DNA from: Candidatus Nitrosopumilus sp.
GTDB taxonomy: Archaea; Thermoproteota; Nitrososphaeria; Nitrososphaerales; Nitrososphaeraceae
DNA length: 45,583 nucleotides
Reading direction: 5' to 3'
NCBI GenBank assembly: GCA_013694585.1
Contig: JACDCB010000076.1
Location: 1-45,583 of the forward strand
The notes beneath the pieces were generated by a model. The model was not told the origin of the DNA. It searched no databases and saw only the letters and a program-made list of their open reading frames with translations. This document shows positions 8,168-16,414 of the stretch, piece after piece. A program made the translations under genes and the position numbers. How positions within the stretch are numbered: the stretch's first letter is position 1; every line of letters begins with the position of its first letter.

Positions 8168-8974
8168 TTACAATACTGCGTCCTTTAAAGCAGTTCCACA
8201 AGAACAATTGTTTTGTTCCTCTGGGATCATAGTTATTACTTTCTCCAGAATCCTCCTGGTGGTTTCAACGTTCTTGTTTAAGGTTTCTATGATTTCTCGT
8301 GATGACACAGGCTGATCAGCCCAAACATCATAATCTGTAATAGTAGAAACAGAAAGATAACAAATCTCACATTCTCTAGCCAAAATGCATTCAGGAACTA
8401 GAGTCATTCCTATAATATTAGCCCGAAATACATCCCGATATATCTTAGATTCTGCGCGTGTAGAAAATCTTGGACCTTCGATACACACGTATGTTCCTTT
8501 AGTATGAACTCGAATGCCTAACTCATTAATACAATTGCTAACAATATTTCTCATATCCACACAGAAAGGATCTGCCACAGAAATATGGCACACTTTTGGT
8601 CCATCATAAAACGTATAAGCCCGTTTTTTTGTTAAATCAAAAAACTGATCAGGAAGCATAACATCTCCCGGTTTTATTTCATAGTCCAAACTACCTACCG
8701 CAGAAGGTGCGATAATTCTCTTAACTCCCAATTCTTTTAGTGCCCAAATGTTAGCCTGATAATTTATCATGTGTGGAGGAATTCTGTGACCTTTTCCATG
8801 CCTAGGAAGAAAAGCTATTCTCTGATTCTCAAATTTTCCAATAATAATGGCGTCTGAAGTAGGGCCGTATGGAGTATGAGGGTTAATTGATTGTTCTATC
8901 TTAAATAAATTAGGGTCATAAATTCCTGTACCACCTATTATGGATATTCCTACGGATTTATCAATAGATAGCAT
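8168..8974 (-). CDS. mtnP: S-methyl-5'-thioadenosine phosphorylase
   Basis: This enzyme cleaves 5'-methylthioadenosine with phosphate to adenine and 5-methylthioribose-1-phosphate. The 268-residue protein has GIIGGTGIYD, the phosphate loop FLPRHGKGHRIPPH, and GPRFSTRAES. TITDYDVW carries the two aspartates that mark 6-aminopurine (MTA/adenosine) use rather than guanosine/inosine use. A CSC motif near the C-terminus resembles the CXC disulfide of Sulfolobus MTAP II. It is preceded by apt with a 1-base TAATG overlap, so the adenine it frees would be taken directly by the partner gene's product. Confidence 0.94.
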   Translation of the reverse strand: MLSIDKSVGISIIGGTGIYDPNLFKIEQSINPHTPYGPTSDAIIIGKFENQRIAFLPRHGKGHRIPPHMINYQANIWALKELGVKRIIAPSAVGSLDYEIKPGDVMLPDQFFDLTKKRAYTFYDGPKVCHISVADPFCVDMRNIVSNCINELGIRVHTKGTYVCIEGPRFSTRAESKIYRDVFRANIIGMTLVPECILARECEICYLSVSTITDYDVWADQPVSSREIIETLNKNVETTRRILEKVITMIPEEQNNCSCGTALKDAVL

Positions 8975-9507
8975 TAGTAAACCACCATTGAATGAACACG
9001 ATATCCTCGTTCTCTTAATAGTTTCCCCCCATCCAAGGAGGATAACTCCATTACGAATGCAAATCCCGCTACTTCGCCTCCCAGGTCCTCAACCAAACTG
9101 GCTGCGGCGGATGCAGTACCGCCAGTAGCAAGTAAGTCATCGGCGATTAAAATTCTGTCACCTTTCCTTAATGAATCGGATTGCAATTCCATTACGGCCG
9201 TGCCATATTCAATCCCGTAAGCTTGCTTTATCGTAGTTCCAGGAAGCTTTCCAGCCTTTCTTACCATAATTACCCCTTTACTAAATTTCAAGCCCAATAA
9301 TGTAGATAAAATAAATCCGCGTGCTTCTATACCCGCAACATAATCTACTTCCTCATTGTGGAACTGGTCAAAAAAATGATTCCCAAGGATGTCTAAGGAT
9401 TTACCATCTCTAAATACAGGATTGATATCCTTGAACAATATTCCTTGCTTAGGAAAATCAGGATAATTCTTTATTAAATTTTGAATGTGGCTAATATCCG
9501 AATGCAC
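8974..9507 (-). CDS. apt: Adenine phosphoribosyltransferase
   Basis: APRT converts adenine and PRPP to AMP. The 177-residue protein has the PRPP-binding motif ILIADDLLATGGTASAA, and AGIEARGFI and VRKAGKLPG, all typical of bacterial-type APRT. The start is GTG at 9507. The stop overlaps the start of mtnP by one base, so the operon couples MTA cleavage to adenine salvage. MTA arises from polyamine and related SAM-dependent reactions. Confidence 0.95.
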   Translation of the reverse strand: MHSDISHIQNLIKNYPDFPKQGILFKDINPVFRDGKSLDILGNHFFDQFHNEEVDYVAGIEARGFILSTLLGLKFSKGVIMVRKAGKLPGTTIKQAYGIEYGTAVMELQSDSLRKGDRILIADDLLATGGTASAAASLVEDLGGEVAGFAFVMELSSLDGGKLLRERGYRVHSMVVY

Positions 9508-9606
9508 AAAATTTTTTTAGATTTATGCCTATAAAAAACATTACTAGAAGCTTTCAAGAAACAAATATTATAAATGCTTACCAGTTTAATTATGAGAATG
9601 ATATAA

Positions 9607-10209
9607 TTGAAACTTGCCGATGCAAAGAGAGATCCCTATAGGAAGCTTGCAAAAGAAAACAACTATAGGAGTCGTGCCGTTTACAAGCTTTCACAATTAA
9701 ATAAATCACATCATCTGTTGAAACAAGGGATGAAAATAGTTGACATAGGAGCAGCTCCCGGAGGTTGGTTACAATTTGCATCTAAAATAGCTGGAAATAA
9801 AGGAAAGGTCATTGGGATCGACTTGAAAGAGATCGAACCAATTTCAAACGTCATCATAATTAATGGAAATATAGAAGATGAACAAACGGTAACATTATTA
9901 TTTAAGTATTTGGAGGGCAAGGCCGATATAGTCTTGTCAGATCTTGCACCGAATGTATCGGGATTGTGGGAGATGGATCACCTAAAGCAAATTGACCTGA
10001 CAATGAAGGCTGTGGAGATTACTAAAAAAATCCTAAAAGTAAATGGAAATGCATTGTACAAAGTATTCCAAGGAGAAGCAACACCGGAATTTATCACTTA
10101 TGTAAAAAGCATATTTTCTGCAGTCCACATAACAAAGCCTGATGCAAGCAGGAAACAAAGTAGTGAGATATATTTATTGTGTAAGCAATTTAACCCAACA
10201 ATAGAATGA
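9607..10209 (+). CDS. rlmE: Ribosomal RNA large subunit 2'-O-methyltransferase (FtsJ/RrmJ family)
   Basis: This family methylates the 2'-OH of a uridine in the 23S rRNA A-loop with SAM. The 200-residue protein has the N-terminal KRDPYRKLAKENNYRSRAVYK with the first catalytic Lys, motif I VDIGAAPGGW, DLAPNVSG with the catalytic Asp, YKVFQGE with the second Lys, and RKQSSEIYLLCK with the catalytic Glu, completing the K-D-K-E set. The start is TTG at 9607; upstream ATG codons are closed by TAA. A substrate other than 23S rRNA is possible in archaea. Confidence 0.92.
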   Translation: MKLADAKRDPYRKLAKENNYRSRAVYKLSQLNKSHHLLKQGMKIVDIGAAPGGWLQFASKIAGNKGKVIGIDLKEIEPISNVIIINGNIEDEQTVTLLFKYLEGKADIVLSDLAPNVSGLWEMDHLKQIDLTMKAVEITKKILKVNGNALYKVFQGEATPEFITYVKSIFSAVHITKPDASRKQSSEIYLLCKQFNPTIE

Positions 10210-10221
10210 GCAATAAGATAG

Positions 10222-11400
10222 TTAATTTTTGCGTCCGATATTTAGCATTTTTTCAGCATGTTCCAACTTTGAAACATCTCCACTGTTCTTTATAATAGTC
10301 TCTAATAATTTTTGGGGGCGTCCTTCATTTAAAGAATCCCTCGCAATCAATATTGCGTCACTTAAAGATTCTACATCCCCTCCAACCATTAAGGCAGCAG
10401 CACTGTTAAGCAAAACAATGTTTTCCTTTGATTTATTGGATTGTATTCCATATATTATGCGTAAACTTTCATTTATTGATTCCATCCTATCCCTTACAAT
10501 TATTTCTTCGATTGAGGATTTAGGCAAACCCAGTGAAACAGGATCCAATAATTCATTTCGGACACTATACTTTCCATCCTGAAAAGTGATATGAATCACA
10601 GTGTTTCTGCTCGTGGTAGACAGTTCATCCATTCCATCATGGGATCGAACAATCATCGCGCGCTGCAAACCAAGAATAGGTATTATTCCAGGAATAAGGG
10701 TTAACAAAGATGGATCGGAAACTCCTATTACCTGACCATACAGATTTCTGCATGGGTTACACAAGGGTCCAACTTTATTAAATATTGTACGGATTCCTAG
10801 CTCCTTCCTCACCTTAGAAACATACCTTAATCCTGGATGAAATTTGGGAGCATAAAGGAAACCAAGGCCGTAATTTTCAATCGATTTTACAATAGACGAG
10901 ATATTGTCGTCATCCAATCGATAGCCTACATGTTCGAACAAATCTGCGCTACCACTTAGACTTGATGACGATCTGTTACCATGTTTTGCTATTGCTATTT
11001 TTTTACAAGAACTAGCAATCACGGCTGAAGTGGTGCTTATATTGAAGGTGTTTAAAAAATCTCCACCGGTTCCACAATTATCTATAATCGGGAGATCAGA
11101 CACGGGATTGATAGGGATGGAAGATCCCCTGATAATTTCAATTACACCCTTTAATTCTTCAAGGTCTTCTCCATTCAAGATTAAAGACATTAAGAAAGCT
11201 GAAATAAATACATCAGAACAACGTCCATTAATAATATTAGTCATTACTGTCCTAATTTCATTATTATTTAACCTCTGTCCGGTCGAGAGTTTCTTTAGAT
11301 AAATTTGGTTTTGCGAGTATAACTCATCTGTCTTATAGCTATTGTAATTACAATTAGTTGTACCTACATCTGTATCGATATTTTTATTCTTTGAGGTCAT
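10222..11400 (-). CDS. trpD: Anthranilate phosphoribosyltransferase
   Basis: TrpD joins anthranilate and PRPP to give phosphoribosyl-anthranilate in tryptophan synthesis. The 392 residues include an extra N-terminal stretch of about 30-35 residues compared with typical 340-350-residue enzymes. The PRPP loop DNCGTGGD and the following NISTTSA are present, as are KHGNRSSSS and DELS near the Mg sites. The start codon overlaps the trpG stop by 4 bases, so trpG-trpD form a pair. Other trp genes, including trpE, are not in the window. The N-terminal extension may mean that the true start is downstream. Confidence 0.94.
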   Translation of the reverse strand: MTSKNKNIDTDVGTTNCNYNSYKTDELYSQNQIYLKKLSTGQRLNNNEIRTVMTNIINGRCSDVFISAFLMSLILNGEDLEELKGVIEIIRGSSIPINPVSDLPIIDNCGTGGDFLNTFNISTTSAVIASSCKKIAIAKHGNRSSSSLSGSADLFEHVGYRLDDDNISSIVKSIENYGLGFLYAPKFHPGLRYVSKVRKELGIRTIFNKVGPLCNPCRNLYGQVIGVSDPSLLTLIPGIIPILGLQRAMIVRSHDGMDELSTTSRNTVIHITFQDGKYSVRNELLDPVSLGLPKSSIEEIIVRDRMESINESLRIIYGIQSNKSKENIVLLNSAAALMVGGDVESLSDAILIARDSLNEGRPQKLLETIIKNSGDVSKLEHAEKMLNIGRKN

Positions 11401-11987
11401 TTCTTTACCATTCGAATAAAATTAGATAGAATTTTTTTACCTTCAACAGTCAATATCGATTCAGGATGGAACTGTATCCCCTCTATCAGATATTTTTCGT
11501 GACAGGCACTCATTATTTCTCTGTCGTCTAATGAAATGGAAGTAATTTTCAAACATTTCGGAAAATTATCTTTATCAGCAATTAATGAGTGATAACGTGT
11601 CGCTACAAACGGGTTTTTAACACCTTCAAATAAATCAGTATTGTCGTTGAATTGGATATCACTGGTCTTACCATGCTTTATTTCATTTGCCCTTTTTACC
11701 GTTCCACCAAAGGCGTTCACAATGCCTTGATGCCCCAAGCAAATACCTAGAATTGGAACAGATGGTCCCAGTTTGGTTATCACCTCTGTACAAATTCCAA
11801 AATCCTTTTTGTATTTGGGATGTCCTGGACCGGGCGATATAATAATTGCATCAGGATTCATTTTAGATATACCTTCAATGGTGATCTGGTTATTCCGTTT
11901 CACTACAGGATCGGTACTTAATAAACCCATGATCTGAGCAATGTTATAAACAAAAGAATCGTAATTATCAATAATAAGGACTTTCAT
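11397..11987 (-). CDS. trpG: Anthranilate synthase component II (glutamine amidotransferase)
   Basis: This subunit supplies ammonia from glutamine to TrpE. The 196-residue class I amidotransferase has IDNYDSFVYN at the start, ISPGPGHP, the nucleophile Cys83 in GICLGHQG, and the His-Glu pair in QFHPES. This is the TrpG/PabA family; the direct fusion of context with trpD by a 4-base overlap favours tryptophan synthesis. It could also serve p-aminobenzoate synthesis, as in bacteria with a shared PabA. Confidence 0.93.
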   Translation of the reverse strand: MKVLIIDNYDSFVYNIAQIMGLLSTDPVVKRNNQITIEGISKMNPDAIIISPGPGHPKYKKDFGICTEVITKLGPSVPILGICLGHQGIVNAFGGTVKRANEIKHGKTSDIQFNDNTDLFEGVKNPFVATRYHSLIADKDNFPKCLKITSISLDDREIMSACHEKYLIEGIQFHPESILTVEGKKILSNFIRMVKK

Positions 11988-12044
11988 TTAACTAGTGGTC
12001 ACAATCTATTATCCAAAAGTTGATAATAATACTTTCTAAAAAGG

Positions 12045-12953
12045 CTAAACATGTAACATCTTTTTGTATTTGTCATACCTATCCAATATATTTTCACTAG
12101 TTACTCGCATTAATCCGTCTATTCCAAACTCCTCTATCGCAAAAGTACCCATCACACTTCCCATAAGAATTGATTCTTTAATTAATGCCAAATCCTCAAT
12201 TAAATGATTTTTAGATTTTGAGATTAAATATCCCATAAATCCACCAGCAAATGAATCCCCAGCTCCTGTAGGATCAGTAACGCTTTCTAATGGGTATCCA
12301 GGTATTGGGACAACTTCCTCACCAATAAAGAGTAACGCACCATGTTCGCCCTTTTTAATAATTGCAAAATTTGGACCATAGGATAATAGTTGTTTTCCAC
12401 ATTTAACAAGGTTAGAATTATTACAAAGCAATCTTGCCTCTTGGTCATTTATTACTACCCCATTAGTTTTCTCAATCATAGATATAACAGAATTCTTTTT
12501 ATTCTGAATCCAATATTCTATTGTGTCGCAAACAATTAACTCAGGGCTGTTAAAACTATCAATTATTTTTATGTTTTGTTCAGGATCATTATTTGCGAGA
12601 TAAATAAATTTTGAGTTTTTATATTCTACTGGAACAATCGGTTCAAAATTTTCAATTACGTTAAGTTCCGTTATGTTTGTCGTCCTATGAGATAGGTCAA
12701 AATCAAATGTAGAATCATAAAAGAATGTTTTTTTGTCATTGAATCGTTTTAAGCCCTTTATATCCATTTTATTGCCCAACTGAGTGTAATATTTATCTGG
12801 AAAATCATTACCAATCGCACCTATTAATGAGACAGGTACGAAAAAGGATGCAGCCATAGATGCATAAGTCGCAGCCCCTCCCAAGATACGCTCTTTGGTC
12901 TCAAAAGGAGTTCTTGTAGTGTCTAAAGCAATCGAACCAAAAACTGTAAGCAT
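12045..12953 (-). CDS. PfkB-family carbohydrate/nucleoside kinase
   Basis: This is an ATP-dependent kinase of the ribokinase/PfkB fold. It has GGAATYASMAA near the N-terminus and the PfkB signature 2 DPTGAGDSFAGGF with the catalytic Asp near the C-terminus. The track starts at 12998, but the extra 15 residues (CFQCFIFNTL...) are unlike the family. ATG 12953 gives MLTVFGSIALD, the normal N-terminal strand, and has a TATA-like box about 25 bp upstream. The substrate is unknown; candidates are a sugar, a nucleoside or adenosine. It is divergent from ubiX across 57 bp. Confidence 0.85.
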   Translation of the reverse strand: MLTVFGSIALDTTRTPFETKERILGGAATYASMAASFFVPVSLIGAIGNDFPDKYYTQLGNKMDIKGLKRFNDKKTFFYDSTFDFDLSHRTTNITELNVIENFEPIVPVEYKNSKFIYLANNDPEQNIKIIDSFNSPELIVCDTIEYWIQNKKNSVISMIEKTNGVVINDQEARLLCNNSNLVKCGKQLLSYGPNFAIIKKGEHGALLFIGEEVVPIPGYPLESVTDPTGAGDSFAGGFMGYLISKSKNHLIEDLALIKESILMGSVMGTFAIEEFGIDGLMRVTSENILDRYDKYKKMLHV

Positions 12954-12971
12954 TAGGAAGAGTATTAGAGT

Positions 12972-12984
12972 ATTAAATATAAAA
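12972..12984. promoter_or_regulatory. AT-rich box shared by divergent pfkB-type and ubiX genes
   Basis: ATTAAATATAAAA is the only clear TATA-like element in the 57-bp gap. It is centred about 25 bp before the kinase ATG at 12953 and about 33 bp before the ubiX ATG at 13011. It could serve both directions, or the two promoters may overlap. Confidence 0.45.
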
Positions 12985-13010
12985 CATTGGAAACACAATA
13001 AATAACGAAC

Positions 13011-13580
13011 ATGGGAGAAAATCTAAGGATAGTTGTAGGGATTACAGGAAGTTCCGGTGTAATTTATGGCATTGCGCTTTTGAGGGCACTAGAGAAATTT
13101 GAGATTGAAACCCATCTAGTGTTGAGCAAGTGGGCAGAGAAAAATATCGAGATTGAAACAGAGGAAAATGTCAATGAGATTAAAAAGATTGCGAATTTTG
13201 TATATGACGAAAATAATATGGCGGCTTCCATATCAAGCGGATCATTTAGAACCGACGGGATGGCAATTATTCCCTGTAGTATGAAAACCCTTTCCAGTAT
13301 TGCCAATGGTTACGACGATAACCTCATTTCTCGAGCAGCGTCCGTTACTATTAAGGAAAATCGTAGGCTTGTCATAGTCCCCAGAGAGACCCCTCTTTCA
13401 AAAATCCACATCTCAAATATGTTAAAGTTAGCAGAGATTGGAGTGGTAATATTACCAGCAATGCCAGGATTTTACCATAAACCAAAATCAATTGACGATC
13501 TAATTTCTCATATCATTGGAAAAACACTTGATCAATTTGGAATAGACAATGATATGTTCGCCAGATGGAATAAAAAATAA
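13011..13580 (+). CDS. ubiX: UbiX-family flavin prenyltransferase
   Basis: UbiX makes prenylated FMN, the cofactor of UbiD-type decarboxylases, from FMN and dimethylallyl phosphate. The 189-residue protein has VVGITGSSGVIYG at the N-terminus, PCSMKTLSSIANGYDDNLI, VPRETPLS and PAMPGFYHKP, all UbiX signatures. In archaea the partner UbiD acts in quinone or aromatic metabolism, and one is used in the archaeal mevalonate pathway. No ubiD is in the window. It lies head-to-head with the PfkB kinase gene. Confidence 0.93.
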   Translation: MGENLRIVVGITGSSGVIYGIALLRALEKFEIETHLVLSKWAEKNIEIETEENVNEIKKIANFVYDENNMAASISSGSFRTDGMAIIPCSMKTLSSIANGYDDNLISRAASVTIKENRRLVIVPRETPLSKIHISNMLKLAEIGVVILPAMPGFYHKPKSIDDLISHIIGKTLDQFGIDNDMFARWNKK

Positions 13581-13723
13581 AACTGGGCAGCCGCAACATT
13601 TGTTACAAAAGAGGCATCATTATGAAACAGAATCCTCTAGTATAGGTACTACTGACCTAAGAAATTTATTGCCCGAGTAAAATTATACTGCTTACCCGAG
13701 TATTTGCTATCTAGATAGGATAT

Positions 13724-14302
13724 TCATTTAATTTTTTCCCAAAGATCCATTTTTTCTAATTTTTTCTTCCTGTTATGTTCTTCAAGCATATGGTAAACTG
13801 ATTTGTGGGAGCTGCCCTTACATATCATTAAAATTGCATTTAAAGCTAGAGAGGTTTCGTCATAAGTACCAATGAATCCCACAAAATGCCCGTAGATCGA
13901 TATATCAGCACCAGAGAAATCCTCCAAATTCTTTCGAAATTTACCGCTCTGTCCAATAAGTCTAGATTTGATCCGGTCTAAAGAATTCATTGATTTTCCA
14001 GAATATTCTCGCAGATCAACAAGTTGTAGTAAAGAATCATCAGATAGCAACCTGTAGGCCCTTTCAGGAGAGAAGCCTTTTGAAATCGCCATTATTATTT
14101 CGTATGCTTTGAATATTCCACTATTTGTTAAGGATGCTTCGTTTTTTAATCGGATCGTTACATCTCCAGTATCTCCGTCTATATCTAGGATAATATTACA
14201 TTTTGATTCTATTTCAGATTTGACAGAACCTTTTTTCCCAACTATTACCCCTATACGATCTTTGGATACTTTGATTACCTTAAAAATATTGTCAAAAGTC
14301 AC
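13724..14302 (-). CDS. KH-domain RNA-binding protein (Pno1/Dim2-like)
   Basis: The 192-residue protein has two KH-like modules. The first has the GxxG-type loop GVIVGKKGS (about residues 17-25), and the second has RLIGQSGKFRKNLEDFSGADISIYG. The linker GFSPERAYRLL is typical of archaeal homologues of eukaryotic Dim2/Pno1, which bind the 3' end of small-subunit rRNA during ribosome maturation. It is the first gene after a gap of about 140 bp and lies near S17e and a ubiquitin-like protein gene on the same strand. The usual archaeal partners (RIO kinase, aIF1A) are not in the window. Confidence 0.88.
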   Translation of the reverse strand: MTFDNIFKVIKVSKDRIGVIVGKKGSVKSEIESKCNIILDIDGDTGDVTIRLKNEASLTNSGIFKAYEIIMAISKGFSPERAYRLLSDDSLLQLVDLREYSGKSMNSLDRIKSRLIGQSGKFRKNLEDFSGADISIYGHFVGFIGTYDETSLALNAILMICKGSSHKSVYHMLEEHNRKKKLEKMDLWEKIK

Positions 14303-14354
14303 TATATGATAGTGAACACTAAACTATAATATATTTTAAAAAAAAGAGTTAAAG

Positions 14355-14609
14355 TCATCCGCCATGTACAACTGACAAAATAGTAACAGTATCTCCGGAT
14401 GAAATTTTTGCTCCTCTGCCACCAAGTACAGAGGACTCGACGCCATTGATGGCTATCATTATTTCGCTCTCTTTTATCTTATTTTCTAAATCATATTCCC
14501 TCTCCAATAATGTGAGTATTTCATTAATGCTAGAATTAGCTACATTGATATTTACTTTGGAAAATCCAGCTAATTTCCTTATCCCACCGAGTAAATCAAC
14601 AGTTATCAA
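14355..14609 (-). CDS. Ubiquitin-like small archaeal modifier / MoaD-ThiS family protein
   Basis: The 84-residue beta-grasp protein ends in VVHGG, the C-terminal Gly-Gly needed for adenylation by an E1-like enzyme. ITVDLLGGIRKLAG and GDTVTILSVV fit MoaD/ThiS/SAMP. It may donate sulfur for molybdopterin or thiolated tRNA, or be conjugated to proteins. The sequence alone does not separate these roles. The start is TTG at 14609, two bases after the S17e stop, so the two genes are probably co-translated. No MoeB/E1 gene is nearby. Confidence 0.85.
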   Translation of the reverse strand: MITVDLLGGIRKLAGFSKVNINVANSSINEILTLLEREYDLENKIKESEIMIAINGVESSVLGGRGAKISSGDTVTILSVVHGG

Positions 14610-14611
14610 TC

Positions 14612-14851
14612 TTATTCTGCAGTTTCTTCACGAGATTCGGTATTTTCTTCAGAATATGAGAGTGAAGCATTCTGTTGGGCAAGGTTTCTATTTACATTCT
14701 TGGTAATGTAGCCTGCTATTTTGTTTCGTAATTCCTTTGAACGAACAATAGCAAAATTCTTTATAGTTTCTTTATTTTCGTTAAAATCACTAGTAAATTT
14801 ATCAGGATAACGTTCCAACAATTCGTTGGCCATTTTTTTGACTCTATCCAC
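14612..14851 (-). CDS. rps17e: 30S ribosomal protein S17e
   Basis: The sequence DRVKKMANELLERYPDKFTSDFNENK followed by SKELRNKIAGYITK is the core of archaeal/eukaryotic S17e, a small-subunit protein with no bacterial counterpart. At 79 residues it is slightly longer than the usual 60-70 because of a Ser/Glu-rich tail (SYSEENTESREETAE). It is encoded directly upstream of the ubiquitin-like protein gene with a 2-base gap. Confidence 0.9.
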   Translation of the reverse strand: MDRVKKMANELLERYPDKFTSDFNENKETIKNFAIVRSKELRNKIAGYITKNVNRNLAQQNASLSYSEENTESREETAE

Positions 14852-14930
14852 ATGATTAGAAAAAAAACAAGGGTATTTTATCTTTTATCTTAATTAGATT
14901 CCACCAAAGGGCGGGTCGAGGATAGATAGG

Positions 14931-15704
14931 CTAATTCATGAATCGTGTAGAATTCTTATAAAGAATTTCAGTTAAGTCATCAATGGATTTTTTTAACAAA
15001 ACAGAAGCAAAATAAACTATGCTAACCACCAAAGAAGGAGAAGTAAGGGCACCTTCAAAACAATTCTTGTATTTGACCGGACCATCAGTTTCTACCAGAA
15101 TCAGGTTAATATCAGCTTCTTTTAGCAAAGTTTGTTTGTCACTCGAGTACAGGAGATAGGGACCGAAAGAAACGAAATACCCTTTATCATTTATTCTTTT
15201 TAGATTGCTTTTATTCCCATCATACCAATGGAATACTGCATTCCTAATTTTATATGAAGGCAGTATCTCCATAATTTCATTGACTGATCTTCTAGAATGA
15301 AGAGACACCGGCTTGTTATTTGTTTCTGCTAGATGTAGCATTTTTTCGAAAACAATTTTCTGTCTTTCTAGTGTATTGTCTGGATCCAAATTAGCATATG
15401 TTGGATCAAGTCCAATTTCACCTATTCCATCAATAAAATCAAGTTTGGATTGGAAAAGACCTTCAAACAATTGCATGTCAGAAGAAACCGTTGCAAACTG
15501 TGGATGTATACCCACAAAAACCTTAAAAAGATCAGAGTCCTTAAAAAATTTTTCTTTTAATGATAATGCCTCTAAAGAGGAATTGAAATCTTCTGATACG
15601 CAAATTGATTGAACATTGGCCTGGCGCATGTAGTCGAATATGATACTATGATAGTTCTGATAATGTTTATCTGACAAATGTATGTGCGAATCGACGTAAT
15701 ACAT
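14931..15704 (-). CDS. TatD-family metal-dependent hydrolase
   Basis: This 257-residue TIM-barrel hydrolase has metal-binding motifs DSHIHL (5-10), GIGEIGLD, SLHSRRS, FHWYDG and ETDGP. The family acts as 3'-5' exonuclease or endonuclease on DNA or RNA and needs divalent metals. The order of His, Glu, His and Asp ligands is intact, so it should be active. It is probably transcribed alone and lies in the opposite direction to the histone gene. The precise substrate is unknown. Confidence 0.88.
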   Translation of the reverse strand: MYYVDSHIHLSDKHYQNYHSIIFDYMRQANVQSICVSEDFNSSLEALSLKEKFFKDSDLFKVFVGIHPQFATVSSDMQLFEGLFQSKLDFIDGIGEIGLDPTYANLDPDNTLERQKIVFEKMLHLAETNNKPVSLHSRRSVNEIMEILPSYKIRNAVFHWYDGNKSNLKRINDKGYFVSFGPYLLYSSDKQTLLKEADINLILVETDGPVKYKNCFEGALTSPSLVVSIVYFASVLLKKSIDDLTEILYKNSTRFMN

Positions 15705-15929
15705 ATTACATGATCATTATTAGATTCAACTAATTAATTATTAGTCTCGTTAATGATATTATTAACAAACGATTAATCTATCTACTAGTTATCTGAAATT
15801 CAATATTGTTTTAAGAATCAGTCAAGGTAAATTGCATTCTGAGTCTGAAATTATTATGGCCAACGATTGATAAAGAATTGATGCAGTAGTAAGAATGAAC
15901 ACTTTAATTGAATCAATTTTACATAGGCG

Positions 15930-15940
15930 TTTAATAAACA
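15930..15940 (+). promoter_or_regulatory. Likely TATA box of the histone gene
   Basis: TTTAATAAACA is centred about 28 bp before the histone ATG at 15964. This fits transcription starting a few bases before the start codon. Confidence 0.4.
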
Positions 15941-15963
15941 AAGTAATAAATTTAGTGGAATAA

Positions 15964-16191
15964 ATGGCAATAAACTCAGAATCGGAAATAGCCCTGGCTT
16001 CCATTCACAGAATTATAAAAAAGTACGGTGCCGAAAGGGTGAGTGATAGTGCAGCAGATGAATTGAGACATATACTAGAAGCATTAGGAGAAAATATTGC
16101 TAAACAGGCCGTACAGTTGGCCAGTCATGCTCACAGGAAAACCATAAAATCTGAAGATATAACTCTCGCATCAAAAAATTTTATAAAGTAA
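15964..16191 (+). CDS. Archaeal histone
   Basis: The 75-residue single histone fold reads LASIHRIIKKYGAERVSDSAADELRHI and ends with KTIKSEDITLAS. This matches HMf-type archaeal histones, including the RVSxxA and K-T-I-xxxDI DNA-contact regions. It has no eukaryote-like tails apart from about 8 N-terminal residues. It wraps and compacts DNA as dimers or longer polymers. It is monocistronic, just upstream of tRNA-Cys. Confidence 0.95.
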   Translation: MAINSESEIALASIHRIIKKYGAERVSDSAADELRHILEALGENIAKQAVQLASHAHRKTIKSEDITLASKNFIK

Positions 16192-16278
16192 GAATATAGT
16201 GTCAAGATCGTAATCATTTTTGATGTTATTGAAAAGTTCGCACTACAAGCTAGAAAGATAGAAAAACCATTACAAAAG

Positions 16279-16288
16279 AAATATAAGT
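16279..16288 (+). promoter_or_regulatory. Likely TATA box of tRNA-Cys
   Basis: AAATATAAGT lies about 32 bp before the first base of the mature tRNA, a spacing that fits an archaeal tRNA promoter with a short leader. Confidence 0.4.
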
Positions 16289-16315
16289 TTTCAATCAATG
16301 ATAAATCAAACAGTT

Positions 16316-16403
16316 GGTGGGGTGGCAGAGCGGCCATGCGTTCGCCTGCAGATTCAAAGATGCAGATAGCGAATATATAAGGGTTCGAATCCCTTCCCCA
16401 CCT
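16316..16403 (+). tRNA. tRNA-Cys (GCA) with an anticodon-loop intron
   Basis: The acceptor stem GGTGGGG/CCCCACC is perfectly paired and followed by T, the U73 discriminator typical of tRNA-Cys. The T arm is AAGGG-TTCGAAT-CCCTT, the D stem is GCA/TGC, the anticodon stem is TTCGC/GCGAA (16341-16345/16369-16373), and the variable loop is 5 nt. The anticodon loop is expanded to 23 nt. The anticodon GCA is at 16348-16350, and an intron of about 16 nt (roughly 16352-16367) follows position 37. CTGCA/TGCAG with 3-nt bulges GAT and ATA on opposite strands forms the bulge-helix-bulge cut by archaeal splicing endonuclease; the inner helix is only 2 bp. CCA is not encoded. Confidence 0.93.
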
Positions 16404-16414
16404 CTTAAGCAATA

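Noticed and set aside
13581-13723. CCCGAGTA repeated twice between ubiX and the KH protein
   Set aside because: Only two short copies about 27 bp apart between convergent genes; too little to call a repeat array or a regulatory site.
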